Position numbers and translations under genes: made by a program. DNA of 64,000 bases from Sipunculus nudus (lineage: Eukaryota; Annelida; Sipuncula; Golfingiida; Sipunculidae), in NCBI GenBank assembly GCA_026874595.1, contig CM049316.1:31419339-31483338 (forward strand), read 5' to 3'. Positions within the stretch are counted from its first letter, which is position 1, and the number at the start of each line of letters is the position of its first letter. The notes below the pieces were generated by a model. It saw nothing but the letters and a program-made list of their open reading frames with translations, was not told the origin of the DNA and searched no databases. Positions 1 through 7,293 of the stretch are shown piece by piece.

Positions 1-65
1 ATTAATATCAAAAATAAGGGCAATATCGTTCAATCAAAACCGCAAATGTATATTTCAGATATTTT

Positions 66-73
66 TATAAAAG
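66..73 (+). promoter_or_regulatory. TATA-box-like TATAAAAG (representative)
   Basis: TATAAAAG matches the RNA polymerase II TATA consensus and lies 120 bp before the ATG at 193. It is part of the 10-bp palindrome TTTTATAAAA (63-72). It recurs in most full leaders but is absent from class I and J leaders (CTTTAAAAAAG instead) and from leaderless F and H. In an AT-rich repeat such a match can be chance. No initiator or other promoter element is evident. Confidence 0.25.
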
Positions 74-208
74 TTATTTATTGATTTCTTGGACCCATTT
101 TTCAATTTTAACACAATTTACGTACAGTCTTTTACCATTTCTGACATTATTACACCCCCGTAAAGTCCAAAAAAACATTATTTCTTCAGAAAATGGTGCC
201 AAAAAGCA

Positions 209-224
209 ATTATGAAAGCATAAT
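209..224. repeat. 6-bp dyad ATTATG-AAAG-CATAAT (representative)
   Basis: A perfect inverted repeat with 6-bp arms and a 4-bp spacer sits 16 bp after the ATG and touches the 11-bp cluster. Most monomers have spacer AAGG, classes A and E have AAAG. It is preserved in nearly all bodies; exceptions are the 8238 monomer (GCGTATTCC) and the 10,661 monomer (GCTTATTCC). It could be a binding site for a dimeric protein, but this is not shown. Confidence 0.6.
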
Positions 225-268
225 CCCTTTGCTTACCCTTTGCTTATGCTTTGCTTATTCTTTGCTTA
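225..268 (+). repeat. Nested 4 x 11-bp repeat, core CTTTGCTTA (representative)
   Basis: Four adjacent units read CCCTTTGCTTA, CCCTTTGCTTA, TGCTTTGCTTA and TTCTTTGCTTA. The cluster is present in almost every monomer, with class-specific point changes (CTTACACTT, CTTAGACTT, GCATACCC, TGATTACAG). The monomer at about 10,661 has a 2-bp insertion inside it (CCCTTTGTGCTTA). The 11-bp spacing is near one DNA helical turn. Several rearrangement joins lie in or at the edge of this cluster. Confidence 0.9.
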
Positions 269-376
269 CGGCAAAATCACAACGGAAATGCAGCATTTTC
301 CTAAAAATACACACTGATAAGACCCATAGGGAGACAGACGGGTTCCCTGGCTACACAGCAGTCCCGGTTAGTGAAC

Positions 377-752
377 ATTAATATAAAAAATAAGGGCAAT
401 ATCGTTCAATCAAAACCGCAAGTGTATATTTCAGCTATTTTTATAAAAGTCATTTATTGGTTTCTTGGACCCATTTTCCAATTTTAACACAATTTACCTA
501 CAGTGTTTTACCATTTCTGACATTATTAGACCCCCGTAAAGTCCAAAAATACATTATTTCTTCAGAAAATGGTGTCAAAAAGCAATTATGAAGGCATAAT
601 CCCTTTGCTTACCCTTTGCTTATGCTTTGCTTATTCTTTGCTTATGGCAAAATCACAAGAGAAATGGAGCAATTGACTAAAAATACACACTAATATGACA
701 CATAGGGAGACAGACGGGTCCCCTGGCTACACAGCAGTCCCGGTTAGTGAAC
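377..752 (+). repeat. Monomer class B (reading frame broken)
   Basis: Diagnostic changes are GGTGTCAAA after the ATG position, GAGAAATGG, and AATTGACTA in place of CATTTTCCTA. The last puts a TGA stop at codon 36 of the monomer frame (ATG at 569). Its leader has TTGGTTTCTTGG and TTTTCCAATTT. A second copy is at about 22,604-22,979. A B-like monomer with the stop absent is the 57,681 copy. Confidence 0.85.
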
Positions 753-1128
753 ATTAATATCAAAAATAAGGACAATATCGTTCAATCAAAACCGCAAATG
801 TATATTTCAGCTATTTTTATAAAAGTCATTTATTGATTTCTTGGACCCATTTTTCAATTTTAACACAATTTACCTATAGTTTTTTACCATTTCTGACATT
901 ATTAGACCCCCGCGAAGTCTAAAAATACATTATTTCTTCAGAAAATGGTGCCAAAAAGCAATTATGAAGGCATAATCCCTTTGCTTACCCTTTGCTTATG
1001 CTTTGCTTATTCTTTGCTTACGGCAAAATCACAACAGAAATGGAGCATTTTCCTAAAAATAAACACTGATATGACCCATAGGGAGATAGACGGGGACTCT
1101 GACTGCACAGCAGTCCCGGTTAGTGAAC
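753..1128 (+). repeat. Monomer class C (full length)
   Basis: Marked by AACAGAAATGGAGC and GACGGGGACTCTGACTGC. The 62-codon frame (945-1133) is open. The 3' part can fold into a hairpin: GGGACTCTG (1093-1101) pairs with CAG-C-AGTCCC (1108-1117) with one bulged C and a six-base loop. C is usually followed by D, E and F. Other copies have ATG at 17,373, 19,041, 23,172, 31,046, 39,298, 49,426, 53,718 and 58,433, and one is inverted at 15,560-15,748. Confidence 0.88.
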
Positions 1129-1503
1129 ATTAATATCAAAAGTAAGGGCAATATCGTTCAATCAAAACCAGATATGTATATTTCAGCTATTTTTATAAAA
1201 GTCATTTATTGATTTCTTGGACCCATTTTTCAATTTTAACACAATTTACCTATAGTTTTTTATCATTTCTGACATTATTAGACCCCCGCGAAGTCTAAAA
1301 ATACATTATTTCTTCAGAAAATGGTGCCAAAAGCAATTATGAAGGCATAATCCCTTTGCTTACCCTTTGCTTATGCTTTGCTTATTCTTTGCTTACGGCA
1401 AAATCTCAACAGAAATGCAGCATTTTCCTAAAAATACACACTGATATGACCCATAGGGAGACAGACGTGTCCCCTGGCTACACAGCAGTCCCGGTTAGTG
1501 AAC
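1129..1503 (+). repeat. Monomer class D (one-base deletion, frameshifted)
   Basis: One A is missing from the A-run after the start (GCCAAAAGC instead of GCCAAAAAGC), so the frame beginning at 1321 ends at codon 10. Further marks are AAATCTCAACAG, GACGTGTCCCC and AAACCAGATATG in the leader. All D copies share the same lesion, so it spread by homogenisation. Some later copies add TTTACTTACGG in the 11-bp cluster. Confidence 0.88.
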
Positions 1504-1879
1504 ATTAATATCAAAAATAAGGGCAATATCGTTCAATCAAAACCGCAAATGTATATTTCAGATATTTTTATAAAAGTTATTTATTGATTTCTTGGACCCA
1601 TTTTTCAATTTTAACACAATTTACGTACAGTCTTTTACCATTTCTGACATTATTACACCCCCGTAAAGTCCAAAAAAACATTATTTCTTCAGAAAATGGT
1701 GCCAAAAAGCAATTATGAAAGCATAATCCCTTTGCTTACCCTTTGCTTTTGCTTTGCTTATTCTTTGATTACAGCAAAATCGTAACGGAAATGGAGCATT
1801 TTCCTAAAAATAAACACTGATATGACCCATAGGGAGATAGACGGGTACTCTGACTGCACAGCAGTCCCGGTTAGTGAAC
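1504..1879 (+). repeat. Monomer class E (stop codon in frame)
   Basis: Recognised by GAAAGCATAATCC, TGCTTTTGC, TTTGATTACAGC and AAATCGTAACGG; the last gives TAA at codon 30 of the frame starting at 1696. The leader has CAGATATTTTTATAAAAG, CGTACAGTC and CCCCCGTAAAG. E nearly always precedes the shortened monomer F and so marks the end of a module. It recurs at least twenty times in the window. Confidence 0.9.
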
Positions 1880-2043
1880 ATTAATATCAAACCCTTTGCT
1901 TACCATTTGCTTATGCTGTGCTTATTCTTTGCTTATGGCAAAATCACAACAGAAATGCAGCATTTTCCTAAAAATACACACTAATATGACCCATAGGGAG
2001 ACAGACGGGTCCCCTGGCTACACAGCAGTCCGGGTTGGTGAAC
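1880..2043 (+). repeat. Monomer class F (leaderless, 212-bp deletion)
   Basis: Only 164 bp long. ATTAATATCAA at the end of E is joined directly to CCCTTTGCTTA, the first unit of the 11-bp cluster, so the leader and the start of the reading frame are missing. Further marks are TACCATTTGC and ATGCTGTGC. I count 22 such junctions in the window, near 1891, 4138, 7140, 8431, 13,113, 18,319, 19,987, 24,118, 26,365, 29,367, 31,991, 34,617, 37,619, 40,244, 42,868, 45,872, 48,120, 50,372, 52,621, 54,665, 59,379 and 62,381. Two junction flavours exist (CAAACCC and CAATCCC). Confidence 0.92.
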
Positions 2044-2408
2044 ATTAATATCAAAATTAAGGGCAATATCGTTCAATCAAAACCGCAAATGTATATTTCA
2101 GCTATTTTTATAAAAGTCATTTATTGATTTCTTGGACCCATTTTTCAATTTTAACACAATTTACCTACAGTGTTTTACTATTTCTGACATTATTAGACCC
2201 CCGCGAAGTCTAAAAATACATTATTGTCTTCAGAAAAAGGTGCCAAAAGCAATTATGAAGGCATAATCCCTTTGCTTACACTTTGCTTATGGTTTGCTTA
2301 TTCTTTGCATACGGCAAAATCACAACAGAAATGCAGCATTTTCCTAAAAATACACACTGATATGACCCATAGGGAGACAGACGGGTTCCCTGGCTACACA
2401 GCAGTCCC
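2044..2408 (+). repeat. Monomer class G (start lost, fused to H)
   Basis: G has a full leader, but the ATG position reads AAG (CAGAAAAAGGTGCC) and one A is missing from the following A-run. TTTGCATACGG is diagnostic. At its 3' end GCAGTCCC runs straight into CGTAAAGTCC of the next monomer, removing about 169 bp: the last few bases of G and the front of the H leader. Both sides offer CCC, so the join has short microhomology. About 21 copies of this junction are present, including two in the rearranged zone near 16,360 and 16,584. Confidence 0.9.
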
Positions 2409-2631
2409 CGTAAAGTCCAAAAATACATTATTTCTTCAGAAAATGGTGCCAAAAAGCAATTATGAAGGCATAATCCCTTTGCTTACCCTTTGCTTATGCT
2501 TTGCTTATTCTTTGCTTACGGCAAAATCACAACGGAAATGGAGCATTTTCCTAAAAATAAACACTGCTATGACCCATAGGGAGATAGACGGGGATTCTGA
2601 CTGCACAGCAGTCCCGGTTAGTGAACATTAA
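2224..2631 (+). other. Fused G-H open stretch, 135 codons (probably not a gene)
   Basis: The G/H deletion plus the one-base loss in G leave the two monomer frames in phase, so an open stretch runs through GYTAVPVKSKNTLF into the H frame. It opens only from a TTG, and G has no ATG at the normal position; from H onward it is the ordinary 62-codon frame at 2443. The same arrangement recurs at all G-H pairs. A eukaryotic ribosome would be expected to use the H ATG, if any transcript exists. Confidence 0.3.
2409..2626 (+). repeat. Monomer class H (leaderless, follows G)
   Basis: About 218 bp: the front of the leader, including the TATA-like element, is gone, and the body is intact with ATG at 2443. 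ACTGCTATGACC is the usual mark. The 3' end is class-C-like in having GGGGACTCTGACTGC, and here reads GGGGATTCTGACTGC, a private change. G plus H always travel as a 583-bp pair. Confidence 0.88.
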
Positions 2632-3001
2632 TATCAAAAGTAAGGGCAATATCGTTCAATCAAAACCAGAAATGTATAATTCTGCTACTTTAAAAAAGTC
2701 ATTTATTGATTCCTGGGACCTATTTTCTAATTTTAACACAATTTACCTATAGTTTTTTACCGTTTCTGACATTATTACACCCCCGCGAAGTCTAAAAATA
2801 CATTATTTCTTCAATAAATGGTGCCAAAAAGCAATTATGAAGGCATAATCCCTTTGCTTACCCTTTGCTTATGCTTTGCTTATTCTTTGCTTACGGCAAA
2901 ATCACAACGGAAATGGAGCATTTTCCTAAAAATAAACACTGATATGACCCATAGGGAGATAGACGGGTCCCCTGGCTACACAGCAGTCCGGGTTGGTGAA
3001 C
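2627..3001 (+). repeat. Monomer class I (second leader type)
   Basis: The leader differs from most: ATAATTCTGCTACTTTAAAAAAG replaces the segment with the TATA-like element, GGGACCTATTTTC replaces GGACCCATTTTTC, and CTTCAATAAATGG precedes the body. The end reads GTCCGGGTTGGTGAAC, shared with F. The frame at 2818-3006 is open. A subfamily with ATAAAAACTG appears at 30,295, 38,547 and 63,686. Confidence 0.86.
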
Positions 3002-3376
3002 ATTAATATCAAAAGTAAGGGCAATATCGTTCAATCAAAACCAGAAATGTATAATTCTGCTACTTTAAAAAAGTCATTTATTGATTCCTGGAACTTATTT
3101 TCTAATTTTAACACAATTTACCTATAGTTTTTTACCATTTCTGACATTATTAGACCCCCGTGAAGTCTAAAAATACATTATTTCTTCAGAAAATGATGCC
3201 AAAAAGCAATTATGAAGGCATAATCCCTTTGCTTACACTTTGCTTATGCTTTGCTTATTCTTTGCTTACGGCAAAATCACAACGGAAATGGAGCATTTTC
3301 CTAAAAATAAACACTGATATGACCCATAGGGAGATAGACGGGTCCTCTGGCTGCACAGCGTTCCCGGTTAGTGAAC
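3002..3376 (+). repeat. Monomer class J (ATGATG start variant)
   Basis: It has the second leader type with CTGGAACTTATTTTC, then CCCCCGTGAAG, AAAATGATGCC, and an end with GGGTCCTCTGGCTGC and GCGTTCCCGG. A subtype, here J', ends GCGTTCCTGG and is followed by CAATTAAAACC; J' has ATG at about 16,997, 18,665, 30,670, 38,922, 53,342 and 58,057, and one copy is inverted at 15,936-16,124. Confidence 0.86.
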
Positions 3377-3752
3377 ATTAATATCAAAAGTAAGGGCAAT
3401 ATCGTTCAATCAAAACCAGAAATGTATATTTCAGCTATTTTTATAAAAGTCATTTATTGATTTCTTGGACCCATTTTTCAATTTTAACACAATTTATCTA
3501 TAATTTTTTACCATTTCTGACATTATTAGACCCCCGCGAAGTCTAAAAATACATTATTTCTTCAGAAAATGGTGCCAAAAAGCAATTATGAAGGCATAAT
3601 CCCTTTGCATACCCTTTGCTTATGCTTTGCTTATTCTTTGCTTATGGCAAAATCACAAGAGAAATGCAGCAATTCCCTAAAAATACACACTAATATGACA
3701 CATAGGGAGACAGACGTGTCCCCTGGCTACACAGCAGTCCCGGTTAGTGAAC
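3377..3752 (+). repeat. Monomer class K
   Basis: Marked by TTTGCATACCC inside the 11-bp cluster, TTATGGCAAAATC, AGAGAAATGCAGC, AATTCCCTAA, ATGACACATAGG and GACGTGTCCCC. The frame at 3569-3757 is open. The leader carries a variable T-run (CTATAATTTTTTACC here, CTATATTTTTTTACC in other copies). K precedes E in the J-K-E-F module end. Confidence 0.86.
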
Positions 3753-4874
3753 ATTAATATCAAAAATAAGGGCAATATCGTTCAATCAAAACCGCAAATG
3801 TATATTTCAGATATTTTTATAAAAGTTATTTATTGATTTCTTGGACCCATTTTTCAATTTTAACACAATTTACGTACAGTCTTTTACCATTTCTGACATT
3901 ATTACACCCCCGTAAAGTCCAAAAAACATTATTTCTTCAGAAAATGGTGCCAAAAAGCAATTATGAAAGCATAATCCCTTTGCTTACCCTTTGCTTTTGC
4001 TTTGCTTATTCTTTGATTACAGCAAAATCGTAACGGAAATGGAGCATTTTCCTAAAAATAAACACTGATATGACCCATAGGGAGATAGACGGGTACTCTG
4101 ACTGCACAGCAGTCCCGGTTAGTGAACATTAATATCAATCCCTTTGCTTACCATTTGCTTATGCTGTGCTTATTCTTTGCTTATGGCAAAATCACAACAG
4201 AAATGCAGCATTTTCCTAAAAATACACACTAATATGACCCATAGGGAGACAGACGGGTCCCCTGGCTACACAGCAGTCCGGGTTGGTGAACATTAATATC
4301 AAAATTAAGGGCAATATCGTTCAATCAAAACCGCAAATGTATATTTCAGCTATTTTTATAAAAGTCATTTATTGATTTCTTGGACCCATTTTTCAATTTT
4401 AACACAATTTACCTACAGTGTTTTACTATTTCTGACATTATTAGACCCCCGCGAAGTCTAAAAATACATTATTGTCTTCAGAAAAAGGTGCCAAAAGCAA
4501 TTATGAAGGCATAATCCCTTTGCTTACACTTTGCTTATGCTTTGCTTATTCTTTGCATACGGCAAAATCACAACAGAAATGCAGCATTTTCCTAAAAATA
4601 CACACTGATATGACCCATAGGGAGACAGACGGGTTCCCTGGCTACACAGCAGTCCCCGTAAAGTCCAAAAATACATTATTTCTTCAGAAAATGGTGCCAA
4701 AAAGCAATTATGAAGGCATAATCCCTTTGCTTACCCTTTCCTTATGCTTTGCTTATTCTTTGCTTACGGCAAAATCACAACGGAAATGGAGCATTTTCCT
4801 AAAAATAAACACTGCTATGACCCATAGGGAGATAGACGGGGACTCTGACTGCACAGCATTCCCGGTTAGTGAAC

Positions 4875-5251
4875 ATTAATATCAAAAGTAAGGGCAATAT
4901 CGTTCAATCAAAACCAGAAATGTATATTTCAGCTATTTTTATAAAAGTCATTTATTGATTCCTGGGACCTATTTTCTAATTTTAAAAGAATTTACCTACA
5001 GTGTTTCACCATTTCTGACGTTATAAGAGCCCCGCAAAGTCTAAAAATACATTATTGTCTTCAGAAAATGGTGCCAAAAAGCAATTATGAAGGCATAATC
5101 CCTTTGCTTAGACTTTGCTTATGCTTTGCTTATTCTTTGCTTACGGCAAAATCACAACAGAAATGCAGCATTTTCCTAAAAATACACACTGATATGACCC
5201 ATAGGGAGACAGACGGGTTCCCTGGCTACACAGCAGTCCCGGTTAGTGAAC
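4875..5251 (+). repeat. Monomer class L
   Basis: The leader has TTTTAAAAGAATTTACC, GTGTTTCACC, CTGACGTTATAAGAGCCCCG and ATTATTGTCTTCAG; the body has CTTAGACTTTGC in the 11-bp cluster and GGGTTCCCTGG. The frame at 5068-5256 is open. L often forms the 5' half of hybrid monomers. The copy with ATG position 20,916 has a private TGA (AAAATGACAAC near 20,998). Confidence 0.86.
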
Positions 5252-5627
5252 ATTAATATAAAAAATAAGGGCAATATCGTTCAATCAAAACCGCAAGTGT
5301 ATATTTCAGCTATTTTTATAAAAGTCATTTATTGGTTTCTTGGACCCATTTTCCAATTTTAACACAATTTACCTATAGTTTTTTACCATTTCTGACATTA
5401 TTACACCCCCGCGAAGTCTAAAAATACATTATTTCTTCAGAAAATGGTGCCAAAAAGCAATTATGAAGGCATAATCCCTTTGCTTACCCTTTGCTTATGC
5501 TTTGCTTATTCTTTGCTTACGGCAAAATCACAACGGAAATGGAGCATTTTCCTAAAAATAAACACTGATATGACCCATAGGGAGATAGACGGGGACTCTG
5601 ACTGCACAGCAGTCCCGGTTAGTGAAC
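5252..5627 (+). repeat. Monomer class C2
   Basis: The body is like C but with AACGGAAATGG, and the leader is of the TTGGTTTCTTGG type with AACCGCAAGTG. The frame at 5444-5632 is open. C2 sits between L and I in the G-H-L-C2-I modules. It also contains the GGGACT/AGTCCC foldback at its 3' end. Confidence 0.84.
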
Positions 5628-7293
5628 ATTAATATCAAAAGTAAGGGCAATATCGTTCAATCAAAACCAGAAATGTATAATTCTGCTACTTTAAAAAAGT
5701 CATTTATTGATTCCTGGGACCTATTTTCTAATTTTAACACAATTTACCTATAGTTTTTTACCATTTCTGACATTATTACACCCCCGCGAAGTCTAAAAAT
5801 ACATTATTTCTTCAATAAATGGTGCCAAAAAGCAATTATGAAGGCATAATCCCTTTGCTTACCCTTTGCTTATGCTTTGCTTATTCTTTGCTTACGGCAA
5901 AATCACAACGGAAATGGAGCATTTTCCTAAAAATAAACACTGATATGACCCATAGGGAGATAGACGGGTCCCCTGGCTACACAGCAGTCCGGGTTGGTGA
6001 ACATTAATATCAAAAGTAAGGGCAATATCGTTCAATCAAAACCAGAAATGTATAATTCTGCTACTTTAAAAAAGTCATTTATTGATTCCTGGAACTTATT
6101 TTCTAATTTTAACACAATTTACCTATAGTTTTTTACCATTTCTGACATTATTAGACCCCCGTGAAGTCTAAAAATACATTATTTCTTCAGAAAATGATGC
6201 CAAAAAGCAATTATGAAGGCATAATCCCTTTGCTTACACTTTGCTTATGCTTTGCTTATTCTTTGCTTACGGCAAAATCACAACGGAAATGGAGCATTTT
6301 CCTAAAAATAAACACTGATATGACCCATAGGGAGATAGACGGGTCCTCTGGCTGCACAGCGTTCCCGGTTAGTGAACATTAATATCAAAAGTAAGGGCAA
6401 TATCGTTCAATCAAAACCAGAAATGTATATTTCAGCTATTTTTATAAAAGTCATTTATTGATTTCTTGGACCCATTTTTCAATTTTAACACAATTTACCT
6501 ATATTTTTTTACCATTTCTGACATTATTAGACCCCCGCGAAGTCTAAAAATACATTATTTCTTCAGAAAATGGTGCCAAAAAGCAATTATGAAGGCATAA
6601 TCCCTTTGCATACCCTTTGCTTATGCTTTGCTTATTCTTTGCTTATGGCAAAATCACAAGAGAAATGCAGCAATTCCCTAAAAATACACACTAATATGAC
6701 ACATAGGGAGACAGACGTGTCCCCTGGCTACACAGCAGTCCCGGTTAGTGAACATTAATATCAAAAATAAGGGCAATATCGTTCAATCAAAACCGCAAAT
6801 GTATATTTCAGATATTTTTATAAAAGTTATTTATTGATTTCTTGGACCCATTTTTCAATTTTAACACAATTTACGTACAGTCTTTTACCATTTCTGACAT
6901 TATTACACCCCCGTAAAGTCCAAAAAAACATTATTTCTTCAGAAAATGGTGCCAAAAAGCAATTATGAAAGCATAATCCCTTTGCTTACCCTTTGCTTTT
7001 GCTTTGCTTATTCTTTGATTACAGCAAAATCGTAACGGAAATTGAGCATTTTCCTAAAAATAAACACTGATATGACCCATAGGGAGATAGACGGGTACTC
7101 TGACTGCACAGCAGTCCCGGTTAGTGAACATTAATATCAATCCCTTTGCTTACCATTTGCTTATGCTGTGCTTATTCTTTGCTTATGGCAAAATCACAAC
7201 AGAAATGCAGCATTTTCCTAAAAATACACACTAATATGACCCATAGGGAGACAGACGGGTCCCCTGGCTACACAGCAGTCCGGGTTGGTGAAC

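Larger units (their letters stand above)
1..376 (+). repeat. Monomer class A (full length)
   Basis: Used here as the reference monomer. Its leader carries the variants CGTACAGTC and CCCCCGTAAAGTCC, which are otherwise typical of class E, followed by an open 62-codon frame at 193-381 with the marker GATAAGACC. A leader of one class joined to a body unlike that class suggests A arose by exchange between monomers. A second A copy lies at 22,228-22,603, inside a long-range duplicated block. The body is also found in a hybrid at 57,112-57,488. Confidence 0.85.
193..381 (+). other. Monomer-borne 62-codon open frame (probably not a gene)
   Basis: Representative of the frame found in most full-length monomers. 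It begins AAAATGG, with A at -3 and G at +4, a good Kozak context, and ends SEH-TAA. Residues 1-9 are polar (MVPKSNYES here, G at 9 elsewhere), 10-26 are hydrophobic because the 11-bp cluster reads as LTLCLCFAYSLL, and 27-62 are polar and basic. It superficially resembles a signal peptide. Classes B, D and E carry stops or a frameshift, G has lost its ATG and F lacks the front. Class-defining differences inside the frame are almost all amino-acid changing (P/S, V/M, G/S, T/R, R/Q, W/C, N/H, D/A, I/T), which argues against protein-level selection. I see no homologous protein family. Confidence 0.35.
1..2043 (+). repeat. Module tail A-B-C-D-E-F
   Basis: Six monomers, the last shortened. By comparison with 20,140-24,270 this is the 3' half of a 12-monomer module whose 5' half lies before the window. 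The block 1 to about 7,300 is a near-identical copy of 22,228 to about 29,527. Confidence 0.85.
2044..4291 (+). repeat. 7-monomer module G-H-I-J-K-E-F (2248 bp)
   Basis: The shortest common complete module. Seven phases of 376 bp minus the G/H and F deletions account for its length. The same order and nearly the same length recur at 24,271-26,518, 46,026-48,273 and 50,526-52,774. Within the E leader here the A-run of CCAAAAAACATT has six As, as at 26,150 and 47,905; other E leaders have seven or more. Confidence 0.86.
4292..7293 (+). repeat. 9-monomer module G-H-L-C2-I-J-K-E-F (3002 bp)
   Basis: Same order and length as 26,519-29,520 and 34,771-37,772. The H body has CCCTTTCCTTATG, a private change shared with the 26,699 and 34,951 modules. 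The E copy at about 6,946 has AAATTGAGC, shared with the 29,178 and 37,430 copies. The next monomer is not G, so the regular series stops here. Confidence 0.85.

Noticed and set aside
170-192. 3' splice site (TTTCTTCAG with an upstream CTGAC branch-like motif) and GTAAAGT as a 5' splice site
   Set aside because: Such short motifs are frequent in AT-rich repeats; without transcripts there is no support for splicing.
225-268. Telomeric or simple-sequence microsatellite
   Set aside because: The 11-bp cluster has only four imperfect units per monomer and does not match a known telomere repeat.
1-376. 376-bp monomer as an internal dimer of two related 188-bp halves
   Set aside because: By eye the leader half and the body half share no alignable sequence; only the length ratio suggests it.
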